Shown here piece after piece: positions 1 to 11,379 of a stretch of DNA of 64,000 bases (position 1 is its first letter; each line of letters begins with the position of its first letter). The stretch lies in assembly GCA_014284505.1 (NCBI GenBank), contig JAAFYY010000001.1, positions 3,286,001 through 3,350,000 of the forward strand. Reading direction: 5' to 3'. The translations under genes were made by a program, and so were the position numbers. Source of the stretch: Streptacidiphilus sp. 4-A2. Its GTDB lineage: Bacteria > Actinomycetota > Actinomycetes > Streptomycetales > Streptomycetaceae. The notes beneath the pieces are model-generated. The model was not told the DNA's origin. It searched no databases and saw only the letters and a list, made by a program, of their open reading frames with translations.

Positions 1-555
1 CCCGGCGGCGTCCGGGTCGTGCACCGTCCTTCCGGGCGGGGCGACCATGAAGGTCCCGGTCAGCGCCCCGCCGTGGACCAGATTGCCGTAGGCCGTGGTG
101 GTGGAGTCCGAGCCGCCCACATAGACGGTGTTGCCCGGCTCGGCCGTGGCCGTGCGGCCGACCACCACGAAGTCGCTGCCGTCCGGCGGGGGCACCCGGG
201 AGCCCACGCCGACCACGCCCATGTTGAACGCTCCGCCGCCGGTCTTGGCCACGGTGAAGTCCCGCAGGGTCACCACCTTGCCCTCGACCTCGGCCGCCCG
301 GCCCCGGACCGAGTAGTCCTTGCCGACGAAGACGTTGATCGAGGCGTCCCGCCCGGTGAAGTCACCGTTGTCAGGTGGCGGGTAGGTGCCGGGGCAGGCA
401 GGCCCGGAGCAGGCCCCGAGCGGCGGCTCCAGCGGCCCCGTGCCGGTGACCGCGCCGTCGGCCGGAGCGGTGACGGCCAGGGCGGCGGCGATCGAGAAGC
501 CGAGGGCCACGGTCATTGCGGCGAAGGCCGGATTGCCACGGGCAAGGGTGCGCAC
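1..555 (-). CDS. Choice-of-anchor A domain secreted protein (partial)
   Basis: Partial gene whose 3' part lies beyond the left edge; 185 residues are visible. The GTG start is preceded by GGAAG seven bases upstream and opens a signal peptide (MRTLARGNPAFAAM, then the hydrophobic FSIAAALAVTA, with likely cleavage near APADGA). Then follows a 'choice-of-anchor A' type domain: NVFVGKDYSVRGRAAEVEGK, VVTLRDF and NMGVVGVGSRVPPPDGSDF. Such domains are known from secreted or wall-anchored bacterial proteins of unknown role; any C-terminal sorting signal is outside the window. The ATG at 516 is an alternative start but would remove the basic N-terminus of the signal peptide. Confidence 0.7.
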   Translation of the reverse strand, partial: MRTLARGNPAFAAMTVALGFSIAAALAVTAPADGAVTGTGPLEPPLGACSGPACPGTYPPPDNGDFTGRDASINVFVGKDYSVRGRAAEVEGKVVTLRDFTVAKTGGGAFNMGVVGVGSRVPPPDGSDFVVVGRTATAEPGNTVYVGGSDSTTTAYGNLVHGGALTGTFMVAPPGRTVHDPDAAG

Positions 556-897
556 AGAGCTGCTTCCAATCCAGTAGGGGAAAGGGTTCTCCTCCAGCAG
601 ACGGCCACCGCCCGCCCGGCCCGGCGCACCACGCCCGGACGGACCGCCACGATCCGCCGACCGGCGCAGTGCCCCCGGGGACAGCCGACGGCAGCCGCTG
701 TCAGTGGCGCTCCGTAGGGTGGTGAGTGACCCGGGCATCCGCCCGGACCAGCCGAAGGACCCGGGGAGCACGCTGACCGTGACCGAACCGCCCCTGACCG
801 AGCAGACGCCGGCCGAGCCGACGCCGGCCGGTCTGTCCGTGGACCAGCCGCCCGCGACCGGGCCGGCCGGCCTGCCGCGCGCCGTGGGCCGGCGGCC
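556..897. other. No recognised gene; upstream region of the helicase gene
   Basis: This GC-rich stretch holds the promoter side of the leftward anchor-domain gene and the upstream region of the rightward helicase gene. A 65-codon frame (GTG at 704) ends in a TGA that overlaps the helicase GTG (GTGA at 898-901), the geometry of translational coupling. Its product is only a Pro/Thr-rich low-complexity peptide with no family I recognise, so I do not call it a gene. Confidence 0.4.
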
Positions 898-3800
898 GTG
901 ATCGTCCTGCACGGCCTGTGGCGGGCCGATCAGCGGCTCGCGCTGTGGGCGGAGGACGGTTCGGCGCAGGGCTGCGACCCGGCGACGCTGCGTGCCCTGC
1001 TGGGCTCGGTCGGCCCGGGTCTGGAGTGGCTCGCCGGGCGCGCCGAGGAGGGCGTGGCCGCACTGCTGCTGCCGACCCTGGACGGGGTGGCTCTGCCCTC
1101 CCCCGAGCTGGCGCCCGCGCCCGCCGACGCCGCCCGGGCCCGGCTGGCCCCGCACCGGCTGTCCGCGCTGCTGTTCCCGGCGGCGGAGGCGGCGCAGCTG
1201 CTGGGCGAGCTGTACGACCCGCACCGCTCGGTGCTCCAGCCGGAGCTGCCGGGGTGGGCCGGATCGAGGCCCCCTACGGCGCGTCGCTGCGCTGGCTGGC
1301 GGCCGTGCACGACCTGGCCTGGCGGCTCGCGGGCCGGGGCCGGGTGCTGCCGGCCCTGGAACTGCCCGACCGCCCCGCCCCGGAGCCCTCCTCCGCGCTC
1401 TCCTCCAGGCCCTCCCCCCGCGCCCTCCTCCGCCGGGGCGGACGAGTCGGCGGGGCGGACGGCGCGGGCCCGGTGGATCCCGGCCCCGATCCGGCGCGCG
1501 CCGGGAGCTGGCGGCGCTGGCCGCCGACTGCCCGCCGGTCTGCCGGGCGCAGGCCGGGCCGGACGGCGTCGCGACGGCGCCCACCGCCGCCGCGCTGGTG
1601 ACCCAGCTGGTCGCGGCCCTGACCGACTACGAGACCAGGGCGGTGCTCGCGGACGGAGCTCCGCTGCTGCGGGCGGGCCGCTCCCGGCCCGCGGCCACCG
1701 CGGCCGAGCACTGGCTGACCGCCCTGGGCTCGCTGGATCCGGAGCTGCCTCCGGCCGAACCCGGCCAGGAGGAGTTCACCGGGCAGGAACTGCGGCGGCT
1801 GCGGAACCGGCTGGAGTCCTGGCACCGCTCGGCGACCGCCGTGTCCGGACCGCTGCGGCTCGGCCTGCGGCTGACCGAACCGCTCGGCACCGAGCTGGAG
1901 GAGGGCAGTCCGGAGCTGGACCGCTGGCGGCTGGAGTTCACCCTCCAGGCCGTGGACGACCCCTCGGTGCTGGTGGACGCCGAGGAGCTGTGGCGCGGCG
2001 GCCCGGCCGCGGACGAGCTGCACCGGCTGGTGGACCGTCCGGCGGAGGCGTTCGCCGCCGAACTGGAGCGGGCCGCCCGCTGCCGTCCCGAGCTGGAGCC
2101 CGCGCTGCTGGCGCACCGGCCCGCCGGGCTCACCCTGGACCGCGCCGGGGCGCTGGACTTCCTGCGCGAGGCCGCACCGGCGCTCGCCGACGCCGGGTTC
2201 GGCGTGCTGCTGCCCGCCTGGTGGCGGCGTCCGCCCGCGTTGGGCCTGGCCCTGACCGCCGGTCCGGAGCAGGCCGGGGTGGTCCAGCGGCAGAGCCTGG
2301 TCGGCAAGGAGGAAGTGCTCGGGTTCCGCTGGCAGGCGGCCCTGGGCGATCAGCGGCTGACCGCACAGGAGTTCGCGAACCTGGCCGCCGCCAAGGGCAC
2401 GCTGGTCCGGGTGCGCGGGCACTGGCTGGAGGCCGACCGGGCCCAGATCGCCGCTGCCGCCGCCTTCCTGGCGGACGCCGCCGCCCAGGGCACGGCCACC
2501 GCCGGGGAGCTGCTCCGGCTCGCCCTGGGCGACCACGAGCCCGGCAGCGGTCTGCCGATCCTGATCGCGGACGGACCGGGCGCCGTCGGGGAGCTGCTCC
2601 GGCGGGTGCGCAGCGGCGCGGCGGACGCGGCGCCGGTGGAGCCGGTCGCGGTACCCGCCTGGTTCGGTACCGCGCTGCGCCCCTACCAGCAGCGGGGGCT
2701 GGCCTGGCTGGTGGCGCTGGCCCGGCTCGGCCTGGGCGGGGTGCTGGCCGACGACATGGGGCTCGGCAAGACCGTGCAGACCCTGGCACTCCTGGCGGTC
2801 GAACGGGACGCCGAGCCGGGCCCGCCGGGGCCGACGCTGGTGATCTGTCCGATGTCGCTGGTCGGCAACTGGCAGCGGGAGTGCGCCCGCTTCGCGCCGG
2901 CGCTGCGGGTGCACGTGCACCACGGGGCCGGGCGGCCCGGCGGGCGGGAGCTGCGGGCGGCGGTGGCCGGGGCGGACGTGGTGGTCACCACCTACGGCCT
3001 GGTGCTGCGGGACTTCGCGGCGCTGCGGGCGGTGCGCTGGCACCGGGTGGTCGCCGACGAGGCGCACCACCTGAAGAACAGCGCCACCCAGCAGTCCCGG
3101 GCGGTGCGGGCGCTGCCCGCGACCCATCGGCTGGCGCTGACCGGCACCCCGGTGGAGAACCGGCTGGCGGAGCTGCACTCGGTGCTCGACTTCGCCAACC
3201 CCGGGCTGTTCGGCTCGGCGGAGCGCTTCAAGGAACGCTACGCGGTGCCGATCGAGCGCAACAACAGCCCGCGCGCCACCGCCGACCTGCGGCGGCGTAC
3301 CCAGCCGTTCGTGCTGCGGCGGACCAAGGACGACCCGGTGATCGCGCTGGACCTGCCGCGCAAGCAGGAGATGACCGTGCTGTGCAATCTGACCGCCGAG
3401 CAGGCGGGCCTCTACCAGGCGGTGGTGGACGATCTGCTGCGGCGGATGGCGCGGCTGCCGGACGGCGGCCGCGGCCGGGTCGAGCGTCAGGGGCTGGTGC
3501 TGGCGGCACTGACCCGGCTGAAGCAGATCTGCAACCATCCGGCGCACTACACCGGCGAGACCGGCCCCTCCGGCGGGTCGGGTCCCCGGCTGGAGGGCCG
3601 CTCGGGCAAACTGGACCGGCTGGAGGAGACCCTGGCCGAGGCCCTCGCCGAGGGCGACCGGGTGCTGTGCTTCACCCAGTTCACCCGCTTCGGGGCGCTG
3701 CTGCGGCCGTATCTGGCGGAGCGGCTGGACAGCGAGGTGCTGTTCCTGCACGGCGGGATGAGCCAGCACGCCAGGGACGCGGCGGTGGAGCGGTTCCAGC

Positions 3801-4155
3801 GGCCGGACGGCCCTCGGTCTTCCTGCTGTCGCTGAAGGCGGGTGGCCGCGGGCTGAACCTGACCGCGGCGAACCAGGTCGTCCATGTCGACCGCTGGTGG
3901 AATCCGGCGGTCGAGGAGCAGGCCACCGACCGGGCCTTCCGGCTGGGCCAGCGCCGGGACGTCCAGGTCCGGCGGCTGGTCTGCGTGGGCACGGTGGAGG
4001 AGCGGGTGGACGCGATGATCGAGGCCAAGCGGGAGCTGGCGCAGGCGGTGGTGGGCCCGGGTCCGGGCTCCGCCGAGAGCCGGCTCGGCGAGCTGCCGCT
4101 GGACGCCCTGCGCGAGGTGCTGACCCTGGCCGAGGACGCGGTGAGCGAGGCATGA
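898..4155 (+). CDS. SNF2/Rad54-family DEAD/DEAH helicase
   Basis: ATP-dependent DNA translocase of the large actinobacterial SNF2 family, about 1085 codons, probably cytoplasmic and acting on DNA. The N-terminal part ([20 protein letters not shown]) is the family-specific region. The motor begins near residue 600: Walker [12 protein letters not shown], Walker [10 protein letters not shown], motif [11 protein letters not shown], then motif [15 protein letters not shown] and motif [12 protein letters not shown]. The coding frame changes near 1258, 1430-1500 and 3820, each time as if one base were lost; the halves fit together without missing motifs, so errors are more likely than decay. Its stop overlaps the next start (ATGA at 4152), so it is probably co-translated with the SWIM protein, a common arrangement. 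Confidence 0.9.
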   Translation: MIVLHGLWRADQRLALWAEDGSAQGCDPATLRALLGSVGPGLEWLAGRAEEGVAALLLPTLDGVALPSPELAPAPADAARARLAPHRLSALLFPAAEAAQLLGELYDPHRSVLQPELPGWAGSRPPTARRCAGWRPCTTWPGGSRAGAGCCRPWNCPTAPPRSPPPRSPPGPPPAPSSAGADESAGRTARARWIPAPIRRAPGAGGAGRRLPAGLPGAGRAGRRRDGAHRRRAGDPAGRGPDRLRDQGGARGRSSAAAGGPLPARGHRGRALADRPGLAGSGAASGRTRPGGVHRAGTAAAAEPAGVLAPLGDRRVRTAAARPAADRTARHRAGGGQSGAGPLAAGVHPPGRGRPLGAGGRRGAVARRPGRGRAAPAGGPSGGGVRRRTGAGRPLPSRAGARAAGAPARRAHPGPRRGAGLPARGRTGARRRRVRRAAARLVAASARVGPGPDRRSGAGRGGPAAEPGRQGGSARVPLAGGPGRSAADRTGVREPGRRQGHAGPGARALAGGRPGPDRRCRRLPGGRRRPGHGHRRGAAPARPGRPRARQRSADPDRGRTGRRRGAAPAGAQRRGGRGAGGAGRGTRLVRYRAAPLPAAGAGLAGGAGPARPGRGAGRRHGARQDRADPGTPGGRTGRRAGPAGADAGDLSDVAGRQLAAGVRPLRAGAAGARAPRGRAARRAGAAGGGGRGGRGGHHLRPGAAGLRGAAGGALAPGGRRRGAPPEEQRHPAVPGGAGAARDPSAGADRHPGGEPAGGAALGARLRQPRAVRLGGALQGTLRGADRAQQQPARHRRPAAAYPAVRAAADQGRPGDRAGPAAQAGDDRAVQSDRRAGGPLPGGGGRSAAADGAAAGRRPRPGRASGAGAGGTDPAEADLQPSGALHRRDRPLRRVGSPAGGPLGQTGPAGGDPGRGPRRGRPGAVLHPVHPLRGAAAAVSGGAAGQRGAVPARRDEPARQGRGGGAVPAAGRPSVFLLSLKAGGRGLNLTAANQVVHVDRWWNPAVEEQATDRAFRLGQRRDVQVRRLVCVGTVEERVDAMIEAKRELAQAVVGPGPGSAESRLGELPLDALREVLTLAEDAVSEA

Positions 4156-4959
4156 GCGCGGCGGGCACGGCGCGCGGCGCCGACGGCGGCTGGTCCGGGC
4201 GGTTCCTGGAGCGGATCGAGTCGCTGGGCACCGGGCTGACCGCGAGCGGCATCCGGCAGGCCGCGTCGGCGCTGCGGGTGGAGGGCTGGACACCGGCCCG
4301 GGCTCGGTCCGGGCCCTGGTGCCGGACTCCTCCGGCGGCGGCCACGAGGTGTGGATCGAGCTGCCGGTGTTCGACCGGCTCCGGTGGACCAGGGCGGAGC
4401 AGGCGATCGCGGCCGACCCGGAGGTCCGCGAGCAGCTGTTCGACGGCGAGTTCCCGGAGCGGCTGGACGCGGTGTTCGCCCGCGCGGGCCTGTCGCTGCT
4501 CCCGGCCCGCGCGGAGGATCTGGCCGCCGAGTGCTCCTGCCCGCAGTGGTCGCCCAACTGCCGCCATCTGGCGGCGGTGCTGGGCGCGCTGGCCGCCGCC
4601 TTCGACCGGGATCCGTTCCTGCTCCTGGCCTGGCGCGGCCGCGACCAGGGGCGGCTGCTGCGGCATGTCCGCGAGGCGTACGCGGCCGCCGGGCCGCCCG
4701 CGGACGAGGCGGGCGACGGCGCGGCCGCCGCGGAGCGGCCGCTGGAGGACCATCTGTCCGACTCCTGGCCGTCCGGCTTCTGGCAGGAGGGCGACCGGCA
4801 CCGGGCGCTGCGGGCCGCGGCCGACCATGACGGGCCGGCCGACGGCGGGGCCGCCGCCCCGGCCGCGCTCTCGGCCCTGGGCCCGTCCGGCATCGCGATC
4901 CGCGGCCGCTCGCTGGAGTCCCTGCTGCGCCCGCCTACCAGGCGCTGCGGGACGACTGA
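4152..4959 (+). CDS. SWIM zinc-finger protein, partner of the SNF2 helicase
   Basis: Starts within the helicase stop codon. The protein carries the SWIM signature, CxCx(n)CxH, as [17 protein letters not shown], which binds zinc and is thought to contact DNA or protein. SNF2-SWIM gene pairs are frequent in actinomycetes, and the two products probably work in one complex. Two frame changes are needed. One lies near 4290-4320, between RVEGWTPA and the part beginning near [15 protein letters not shown]. The other, near 4932, restores the ending PAYQALRDD with a stop at 4957-4959; without it the frame runs to 4966. Total length is about 269 residues. Confidence 0.8.
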
Positions 4960-5009
4960 GCCGTGAGCCCGGGAGACGCGGGACACGCCGGAGACGCATC
5001 AGTATCGAA

Positions 5010-5035
5010 TGAGACACAAGAGTCTCAGGTAAGAT
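5010..5035 (+). promoter_or_regulatory. Operator and -10 element of the tetR-MFS operon
   Basis: A perfect 6-bp inverted repeat TGAGAC-N6-GTCTCA lies at 5010-5027. A third GTCTC follows at 5037-5041. Between them TAAGAT (5030-5035) fits a -10 element and would place the transcript start almost at the ATG at 5047. Overlap of the inverted repeat with the promoter suggests autoregulation by the TetR protein, which is inference. Confidence 0.5.
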
Positions 5036-5046
5036 AGTCTCGACGC

Positions 5047-5597
5047 ATGGCCACGGATCGCGACTCAGTACTCCTGACTGCCCTCGGCGTGCTCTCCCGG
5101 CAGCCGACAGCCGCCATGGATGAGATCGCCCGGGCCGCCGGGATCAGCAGGGCGACCCTGCACCGGCTGTTCCCCGGCCGCGACGCGCTGGTCCACGAGG
5201 CCGGCGCGCTCGCCATGCGCCGGATGTCCGCCGCCCTGGACTCGGCCGCCCTCGACCAGGGCGACCCGGTGGCCGCGGTCCGCCGCCTCGCCGAGGCGGT
5301 GATCCCGGAAGCGAACTTCGCGGCCTTCCTCACCGGCGAGGGCCGGCTGTTCGAGGACGACACCATCAACGACGCCTGGGAGGCCATGGACGCGCGGGTC
5401 GCCGCGCTGTTCCTGCGCGGCCAGAACTCCGGCGCCTTCCGCGTCGAACTGCCCGCCGCCTGGCTGAGCGAAGCGTTTTTCGACCTGCTCGCGGGCGTGG
5501 GCTGGGCCGTCCAGGAAGGACGCCTGGCCCCCGCGACAGCAACCACGCGCTGACCGAGCTCTTCCTCGGTGGCGCCCTCCGGAGAGACCCGCAATGA
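5047..5597 (+). CDS. TetR family transcriptional regulator
   Basis: DNA-binding repressor of about 183 residues. The helix-turn-helix is in the first 45 residues (MDEIARAAGISRATLHRLFP), followed by a ligand-binding domain typical of drug-efflux regulators. Read in one frame the protein stops at 5553. One lost C in the run near 5530 hides the real C-terminus, RDSNHALTELFLGGALRRDPQ, whose TGA overlaps the next ATG (ATGA at 5594). That restored ending and the overlap are why I place the end at 5597. It probably represses itself and the downstream transporter through the inverted repeat just upstream. Confidence 0.88.
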
Positions 5598-7341
5598 CCA
5601 CCGAACACACCGTCCCGCAGACCACCTCCGCCTTCCGAAGTATGCAGCCGGCCGGTACCGGCCGGCGCTGGACCGCCCTCGCCGTGCTGGTCCTGGCCGG
5701 GCTGCTGGTGGTCGTCGACGCCACCGTGCTCTTCCTCGCCCTGCCCTTCATCAGCGAGACCCTGCACCCGTCCGCCACACAGCTGCTGTGGATCGGCGAC
5801 AGCTACTCCTTCGTCCTGGCCGGACTGCTGGTCAGCATGGGCTCGCTCAGCGACCGCATCGGCCGCCGGCGCCTGCTGCTCATCGGCACCGCCGCCTTCG
5901 GTGCGGCCTCGGTACTCGCCGCCTACGCCCCCGGCGCCGGCTGGCTGATCGCCGCCCGCGCGCTGCTCGGCGTCGCCGGGTCCACCATGATGCCCTCGAC
6001 GCTGTCGCTGATCCGCAACCTCTTCCCGGACGAGCAGGAGCGCGCCCGCGCCATCGGCATCTGGGGCGCCACCACCACCGCCGGCGCCGCCGCCGGGCCG
6101 CTGCTGGGCGGGCTGCTGCTGGAGCACTTCTGGTGGGGATCGGTCTTCCTGATCAACGTGCCGCTGGTGCTGGTCCTGCTGGTGCTCGGCCGGATACTGC
6201 TGCCCGAGTCCCGGGATCCGAACGCCGGTGCCTGGGACCTGCCCAGCGTCGGCCTGTCCCTGTTCGGCGTCATCGGCGTGGTGTACGCGATCAAGGAAGC
6301 CGCGGTGGGCGGCGGCGGGCATCCGCCGGTGATCGCCGCCGCGCTGCTCGGCGTGCTGTGCCTGGTCTGGTTCGTACGGCGGCAGTTGCGGCTGCCGGTA
6401 CCCCTGCTGGACGTGCGGCTGTTCGCCGACCGGCGGTTCACCGCCGCCGCCAGCGGATCGCTGATCTCGCTGATCGGGCTCGCCGGCGTCATCCTGTTCC
6501 TCTCCCAGTACTTCCAACTGGTGCGCGGCTACTCGCCGTTGCAGGCCGGACTGGCCGACATGCCGGCCTTCCTCGGCTCGGTCGTCGGCGGGCTGGCCGC
6601 CGCCCGGCTGGCCCGGCGCTGCGGACAGCGCGCGGCGTTCACCGGCGGACTGCTGGTCATGGGCCTCGGCCTGGGCGCGCTCGGCTGGATCCACGCCGAC
6701 ACCTCCTACCTGCTGATCGCGGTGGCCTTCCTGGTCACCGGGGTCGCCGAGGGCGCCGTGTACGCACTGGCCACGGCGATGGTGCTGAGCAGCGCGCCCG
6801 AACAGAAGGCGGGCGCGGCCGGGGCGGTCTCCGAGACCGCCTACGAACTGGGCACGGCGCTGGGCGTGGCCCTGGTCGGCTCGGTGCTGGCCGCCGTCTA
6901 CCGCTCCGGGCTGGTCCTTCCGGCCGGGGTCACCGGCACCGCCGCCGGCGACGCTACCGACTCCCTCGGCGGAGCCGTGCAGACCGCCGGGACCCTGCCC
7001 CCGGCCACCGGCGACGCCCTGCGCGACAGCGCCCGGCAGGCGTTCGTGCACGGGATGAACCTGGCGGCGCTGCTCTGCGCGTGCTGCTGATCTGCGCGGC
7101 GGCCCTGATCTGGGCACTGCTCCGGGGCCGGAACCGGACCGGGTCGGATGCCGGTGCGGATGCCTGGGTCGACGGCGGGGCGGATGCCGGGGCCGACGGC
7201 GGGGCCGACGGCGGGTGCGACAACGGGTCCGGTACCGGGTCCGACGTCCGGGACGCCGCTGCTCCTGGCGCCGGGCACGGTGCCGCCGGGGAGCCGGCGG
7301 CTGCCCCCGAGCCGGTGGACGTATCCAAGTCAGCTGCCTGA
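5594..7341 (+). CDS. MFS efflux transporter, DHA2 (EmrB/QacA) type
   Basis: Proton-coupled drug exporter with about 14 membrane helices. Helix 1 is LAVLVLAGLLVVVDATVLFL with the DHA2-type Asp; the loop 2-3 motif reads GSLSDRIGRRRLLLIG and motif C is near LLGVAGSTMMPSTLSL. Translation overlaps the TetR stop, so the two form an operon. One base seems lost near 7075, after HGMNLAALL; the continuation LRVLLICAAALIWALLRG completes the last helix and leads into a hydrophilic Asp/Gly/Ala-rich tail with repeats of DGGADAGADGGADGG. Substrate unknown. Confidence 0.9.
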
Positions 7342-7520
7342 GAACGGACTTCCGGGAACAGAACCGGTCAGTTTCGCCGAAGTCCTGCTGTTCCTCCTGT
7401 GCATGGATCACACTGGGGTCTGAAGTCGTCACCGCCGGTCAGCCACTGGAACGTCCGGGCTCGGCGTCTTCACCGCCGCGCGCCCTGGGGAGAGGCGTGC
7501 GCCGATGATCTGGGGGTTCA

Positions 7521-8890
7521 GTGGTCCAGCCACTTTCCAAGCAGGATCAGGCCTTGGCACAGGACGAGGCCCTCGCGCAGGGGCCGGTGCCGGAGCAGGC
7601 CCTGGCACCGGAGCAGCAGGGCCGGGCGCAGGGCGCGGGCGCCGCACCGGTCGTGGTGATCGGCGCGGGCCCCTACGGGCTCTCGGTCGCCGCGTATCTG
7701 CGCGCGGCCGGGACTCCGGTGCGGGTGTTCGGTGTGGTGATGGGCAGTTGGCGGCATGACATGGCCTCCGGGATGTTCCTGAAGTCCACCCGGACGCGGT
7801 GGACCTGGCCGCGCCGGTGGCCGGCGCCGAGCTGGCCGACTTCGTCCGTGCCGAGGGCGAGCCGCAGCTCACCGAGCTCACTCCGATCCCCTGCACGCTG
7901 TTCGTCCGCTACGGCCTGTGGTTCCAGGAGCGCCATGTCGGCGCCGTCGAGGAGACCCGGGTCGCCTCGGTGACCCGCACTCCCGGCGCTTCCAGCACTC
8001 CCGGCACGGGCGGCCGGGCGGCCGGCGGCTTCACCGTCCGGCTGGAGGACGGCGAGGAGTTCACCGCCTCCGCCGTGGTGATCGCCTCCGGACTGACCGG
8101 GCTGGCGCGGATCCCGCAGCGGCTGGCGCACCTCGTCCCACAGGGCCCCTCCGCCGACGGCCTGCTGTCGCACACCAGCCAGCACGCGGATCTGTCGGTG
8201 TTCAAGGGCAAGCGGGTCGCGGTGATCGGCGGCGGGCAGTCCGCGCTGGAGAGCGCGGCGCTGATGCAGGAGTCCGGGGCCGAGGTCGAGGTGCTGGTGC
8301 GGGCCGAGCGGGTGATCTTCGGCGGTCGGCCGGTGCTGACCCGCAGCCGGATCCAGCGCATCGTCAAGCCGTCCTCGCCGCTGGGCACCGGCTGGGCGCT
8401 GGCCGTGATCTGCCGTTCCCCGAACTCATCCGCAGGCTCCCCGGCAAGGCCCGCGGCTACATCCTGCGCCGGGTGCTCGGGCCCTCCGGCGGCTGGTGGC
8501 TGCGGGACCGGGTGGACGGCCGGGTGACCGTCCGCACCGGCCGCGAGGTGGCCGAGGCGCAGGTGGTCCCCGAGGGCGTGCGGCTGCGGCTGACGGGCAG
8601 CGGTGAGGGGCCCTCCGAGCTGACGGTCGACCATGTCCTGGCCGCGACCGGCTACACCATCGACATCGAGGCGACCCGCTTCCTGGCGCCGGAGCTGCGG
8701 CAGGCCCTGGTCCGGGTCCCCGGCGGGCCCCCTCTCCGACTTCGAATCGAGCATCCCCGGGCTGTACTTCACCGGCAACCTGGCCGCGCCCGCCTTCGGG
8801 CCGGTGATGCGCTTCGTCGTGGGCACCCGCTACGCGGCCTCGCGGATAGCCCCGGCTGCCTCCCGGCACGCACGCAGGCACAGCCGCTGA
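7521..8890 (+). CDS. NAD(P)/FAD-dependent oxidoreductase, flavin-monooxygenase-like
   Basis: Flavoprotein with two Rossmann motifs: VVVIGAGPYGLSVAAYL for FAD near residue 45 and VAVIGGGQSALESAAL for NAD(P) near residue 235. The C-terminal FAD-contact segment is IPGLYFTGNLAAPAFGPVMRF. Start is GTG after GGGGG. The first 40 residues are a Gln/Ala-rich low-complexity tail. Frame changes are needed near 7795, 8405 and 8735; pieces join into about 456 residues. The layout resembles lysine/ornithine N-monooxygenase and Baeyer-Villiger-like flavoproteins, but no substrate can be named. It stands alone and converges on the deacetylase gene. Confidence 0.8.
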
Positions 8891-8931
8891 GCGGGCGGCG
8901 GGGCCAGTCGCGCTGTCGTCCCGGTGCGAAC

Positions 8932-9719
8932 TCAGCCGCGATCGGCGAGCAGCGCACCGGGCCCTGCCGGGCGGCCCCGCGCGCCCGGCCCCGGCCGGTG
9001 GATGAACCACTCGTGCCCCAGACAGAGTTCACGCAGCTTGGGCTCCTCGAAGGCGGAGATCCGCGCGCCGCGCTCGAACTCGGAGGCATGCGCGCGCACC
9101 GCCTCCCACTTGAGGTCGAGCCAGGGCCGGACATCGAGGGCGACGGAGACGCGTGAATCGGGGGTCGACGGTATCGCCGACTCCAGGCCCAGCGCGACCA
9201 GCGTGTCCACCATCGACCTGGGCACGGTCGCCAGCCACAGCGCCTCGACCTCCCACGCCGGACCGGCCTGCGGCCACAGCTGCGCACAGGCCGCGGCCTC
9301 CACCGCGACCAGGACCGCACGGTGCACCCGGACATGGTCCGGGTGGCCGTACATCCCGTTGGCGTCGTAGGTCACCACGCCCGCCGGGCGGAACGAGCGA
9401 ATCCGCGCCACCAGATCGCCGACCAGGTCGTCGAAGGAGGATTCGCACAACGAGCCCGCGCCACGCCCGAGATGGCCCGAGTCCCGGTACTGGAGCACAC
9501 CCGACTCGGCGACCCCGAGCACGCCGATGGCCTGGGCCAGCTCCTTGACCCGGGTGCCGGGGCCGCGAGGGAGCCCTCCTCGGCCAACTCGCCGTTGGTG
9601 CAGGTGATCACGGCGGTGGGCCGCCCGGCAGAGACATGCTGGGCGAGGACGCCACCGGTCCACAGGGACTCGTCGTCCGGGTGTGCGTGAATGGCCAGCA
9701 GACCCCGCGAGCGTTCCAT
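8932..9719 (-). CDS. PIG-L family zinc deacetylase (MshB-like)
   Basis: Metal-dependent N-deacetylase of GlcNAc-type sugars, about 262 residues. The metal-binding motifs are AHPDDE at residues 11-16 and GHPDHVRVH further on. The ATG at 9719 is preceded by GGAGGGG. One base is lost near 9565, between CTNGELAEEGSLA and GTRVKELAQAIGVLGVAESG. The family includes MshB of mycothiol synthesis and antibiotic deacetylases; without other mycothiol genes nearby I cannot tell which this is. Confidence 0.85.
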
Positions 9720-9933
9720 CGGCCCCTCCCCCTGTCCCAGCACTGCCTGTCCCAGCACCGCTGCCTGTCCCAGCACCGCTGCCGGTCCACGCTGCTGACG
9801 GTCCCGGCGGGCTGCCCGCCTGGACACACCCAACCCTATCCGCCACCGCTGACACACCGCACCGCCCCCGCCCGCCACCCCCGACCTGCGGTTCCGGCCG
9901 GCTTCCGGTCGGCAACTGCCCAGCGGGAGCTGC

Positions 9934-11229
9934 CTACCAGCAGCCCTCGACGGTGGCCGCCAGTCGGTCGAGTCCCAGCCGGGCCCCGGCGGTGGAGGTG
10001 CCGCCGTTCTCCATGAAGGCAAAGGCCCGCCAGCGGCCGCCGGGCTCATGGGTCACGCCCGCGAGCACGGCGGCGTCGTGCAGCGTCCCGGTCTTGGCCC
10101 ACACCCGGCCTGCCGCGCAGTTGCTCGGCGGCTCGACGAAGCGGTGGTCCGCCGGCGACAGCGTGCCGTCCCGGCCCGCCACCGGCAGCCCGGCGAACAC
10201 CGGCGACAGCACCCGCCACAGGCGGGGGCGGACGGTCAGCGCCGCGATCGCGGCCAGCGCCCGCGGGGTCATCCGGTCCTGGCGGGACAGCCCGCTGCCG
10301 TCGAACATGGCGACCCGTCCAGCGGAACGCCGTAGCCCTCCAGCACCGAACGGACCACCTGCGTGCCGCCCTGCCAGTCGGCGGGGCGGTGCCGGGCCGG
10401 CGCGGCGAGCCGCAGCAGCGTCTCGGCGATGTTGTTGTCACTGGCCTTGAGCATGTACTCGACCGCCCGCCGCAGCGGCAGCGAATCGCGGCTCGCCAGC
10501 GGCACCGCGTCCTGCGGCGCGCGCGCCCGGACCGGCGGCGTGACCTGGATGCCGTCGGCGGCCAGCTGGGCCGCGAACCGCCCGGCGGCCGACAGCCCGG
10601 TGTCCGCCACCCGCTCCCCACCAGCGCCAGTGCCCGCACCGGGGCGACCTCGAACGGGTAGTACTCCGGAAGCCAGCCGGGCGAGGCCGCCGGGGCCGGA
10701 AAGAGCGAGTCGTCGAAGCGCAGCGCGGCCCTGCTCACCCGGCGCGCCTTGAGCGCCCGCGCGGTGTCCGCGGCGAGAGCCTCCAGCTCGGGTACGTCCA
10801 GCAGCGGATCGCCGCCGCGATCAGACAGAGCGTCCCGTCCCCGGCGCGGTAGCGGACGGTGGTGCGCTCGGTGCGGTCGGGACCGAGGACGGTGAGCGCG
10901 GTGACGGCCGTGGCCAGCTTGGCGGACGAGGCGGGCATCCGCCCGGTGTCCGCGCCGCCGGCCCACAGCACCCTCCCCGAGGCCGCGTCCAGCACCGCGC
11001 CGCCGGACCCGGGACCGAGCCCGGACTGCGGAAAGCGCACAGCCAGCTTCGCCGCCATCGCCACACCGTCGGCCACCCCGCCTGCGCCGGCCGCCCCGTC
11101 CGCCCCGGCGACCACCGCCACGCACACCGCGACCGGCACCGCGCCACGCCGCAGCGCCCTCGCCCCTGCCCTCGCCCTGCCCGCCGCCGCTGCCGCCCCC
11201 GCTGTCCCTGTCCGCCACCTGCGTCCCAC
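9934..11229 (-). CDS. dacB: D-alanyl-D-alanine carboxypeptidase/endopeptidase (PBP4, DacB type)
   Basis: Penicillin-binding enzyme that trims peptidoglycan stem peptides outside the membrane. All three active-site motifs are present: SSAK (SxxK) in MPASSAKLATAVTAL, SDN in MLKASDNNIAETLL, and KTG in VWAKTGTLHDAAVLAG. A basic N-terminus followed by AVPVAVCVAVVAGADGAA serves as signal or anchor. I chose GTG at 11229 because GGGAGG lies six bases upstream; GTG at 11271 has no such site. Frame changes near 10800, 10620 and 10310 are required, consistent with single-base losses. About 432 residues, normal for the family. Confidence 0.85.
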
Positions 11230-11379
11230 GCCGCGCCTCCCGCAACCGCGTCGGCCCGAACCGACCCGCACCGGAGGTGACCAGGCGAAACCGGACGATC
11301 ACCAAGGGGTGAGCGCGCGATCATCATGACAAACGGTTTATACGCCTACTTCAACGCCGCGCCGGACCCGTCCACCCGG

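Noticed and set aside
704-901. 65-codon frame overlapping the SNF2 start
   Set aside because: The GTGA overlap is attractive, but the peptide is Pro/Thr-rich low complexity with no recognisable family.
1274-5017. 1247-codon frame on the minus strand opposite the SNF2 and SWIM genes
   Set aside because: It is the complement of clearly coding DNA with helicase and zinc-finger motifs; its product is Arg/Gly/Pro/Gln-rich and without a family, as expected of GC-rich antisense frames.
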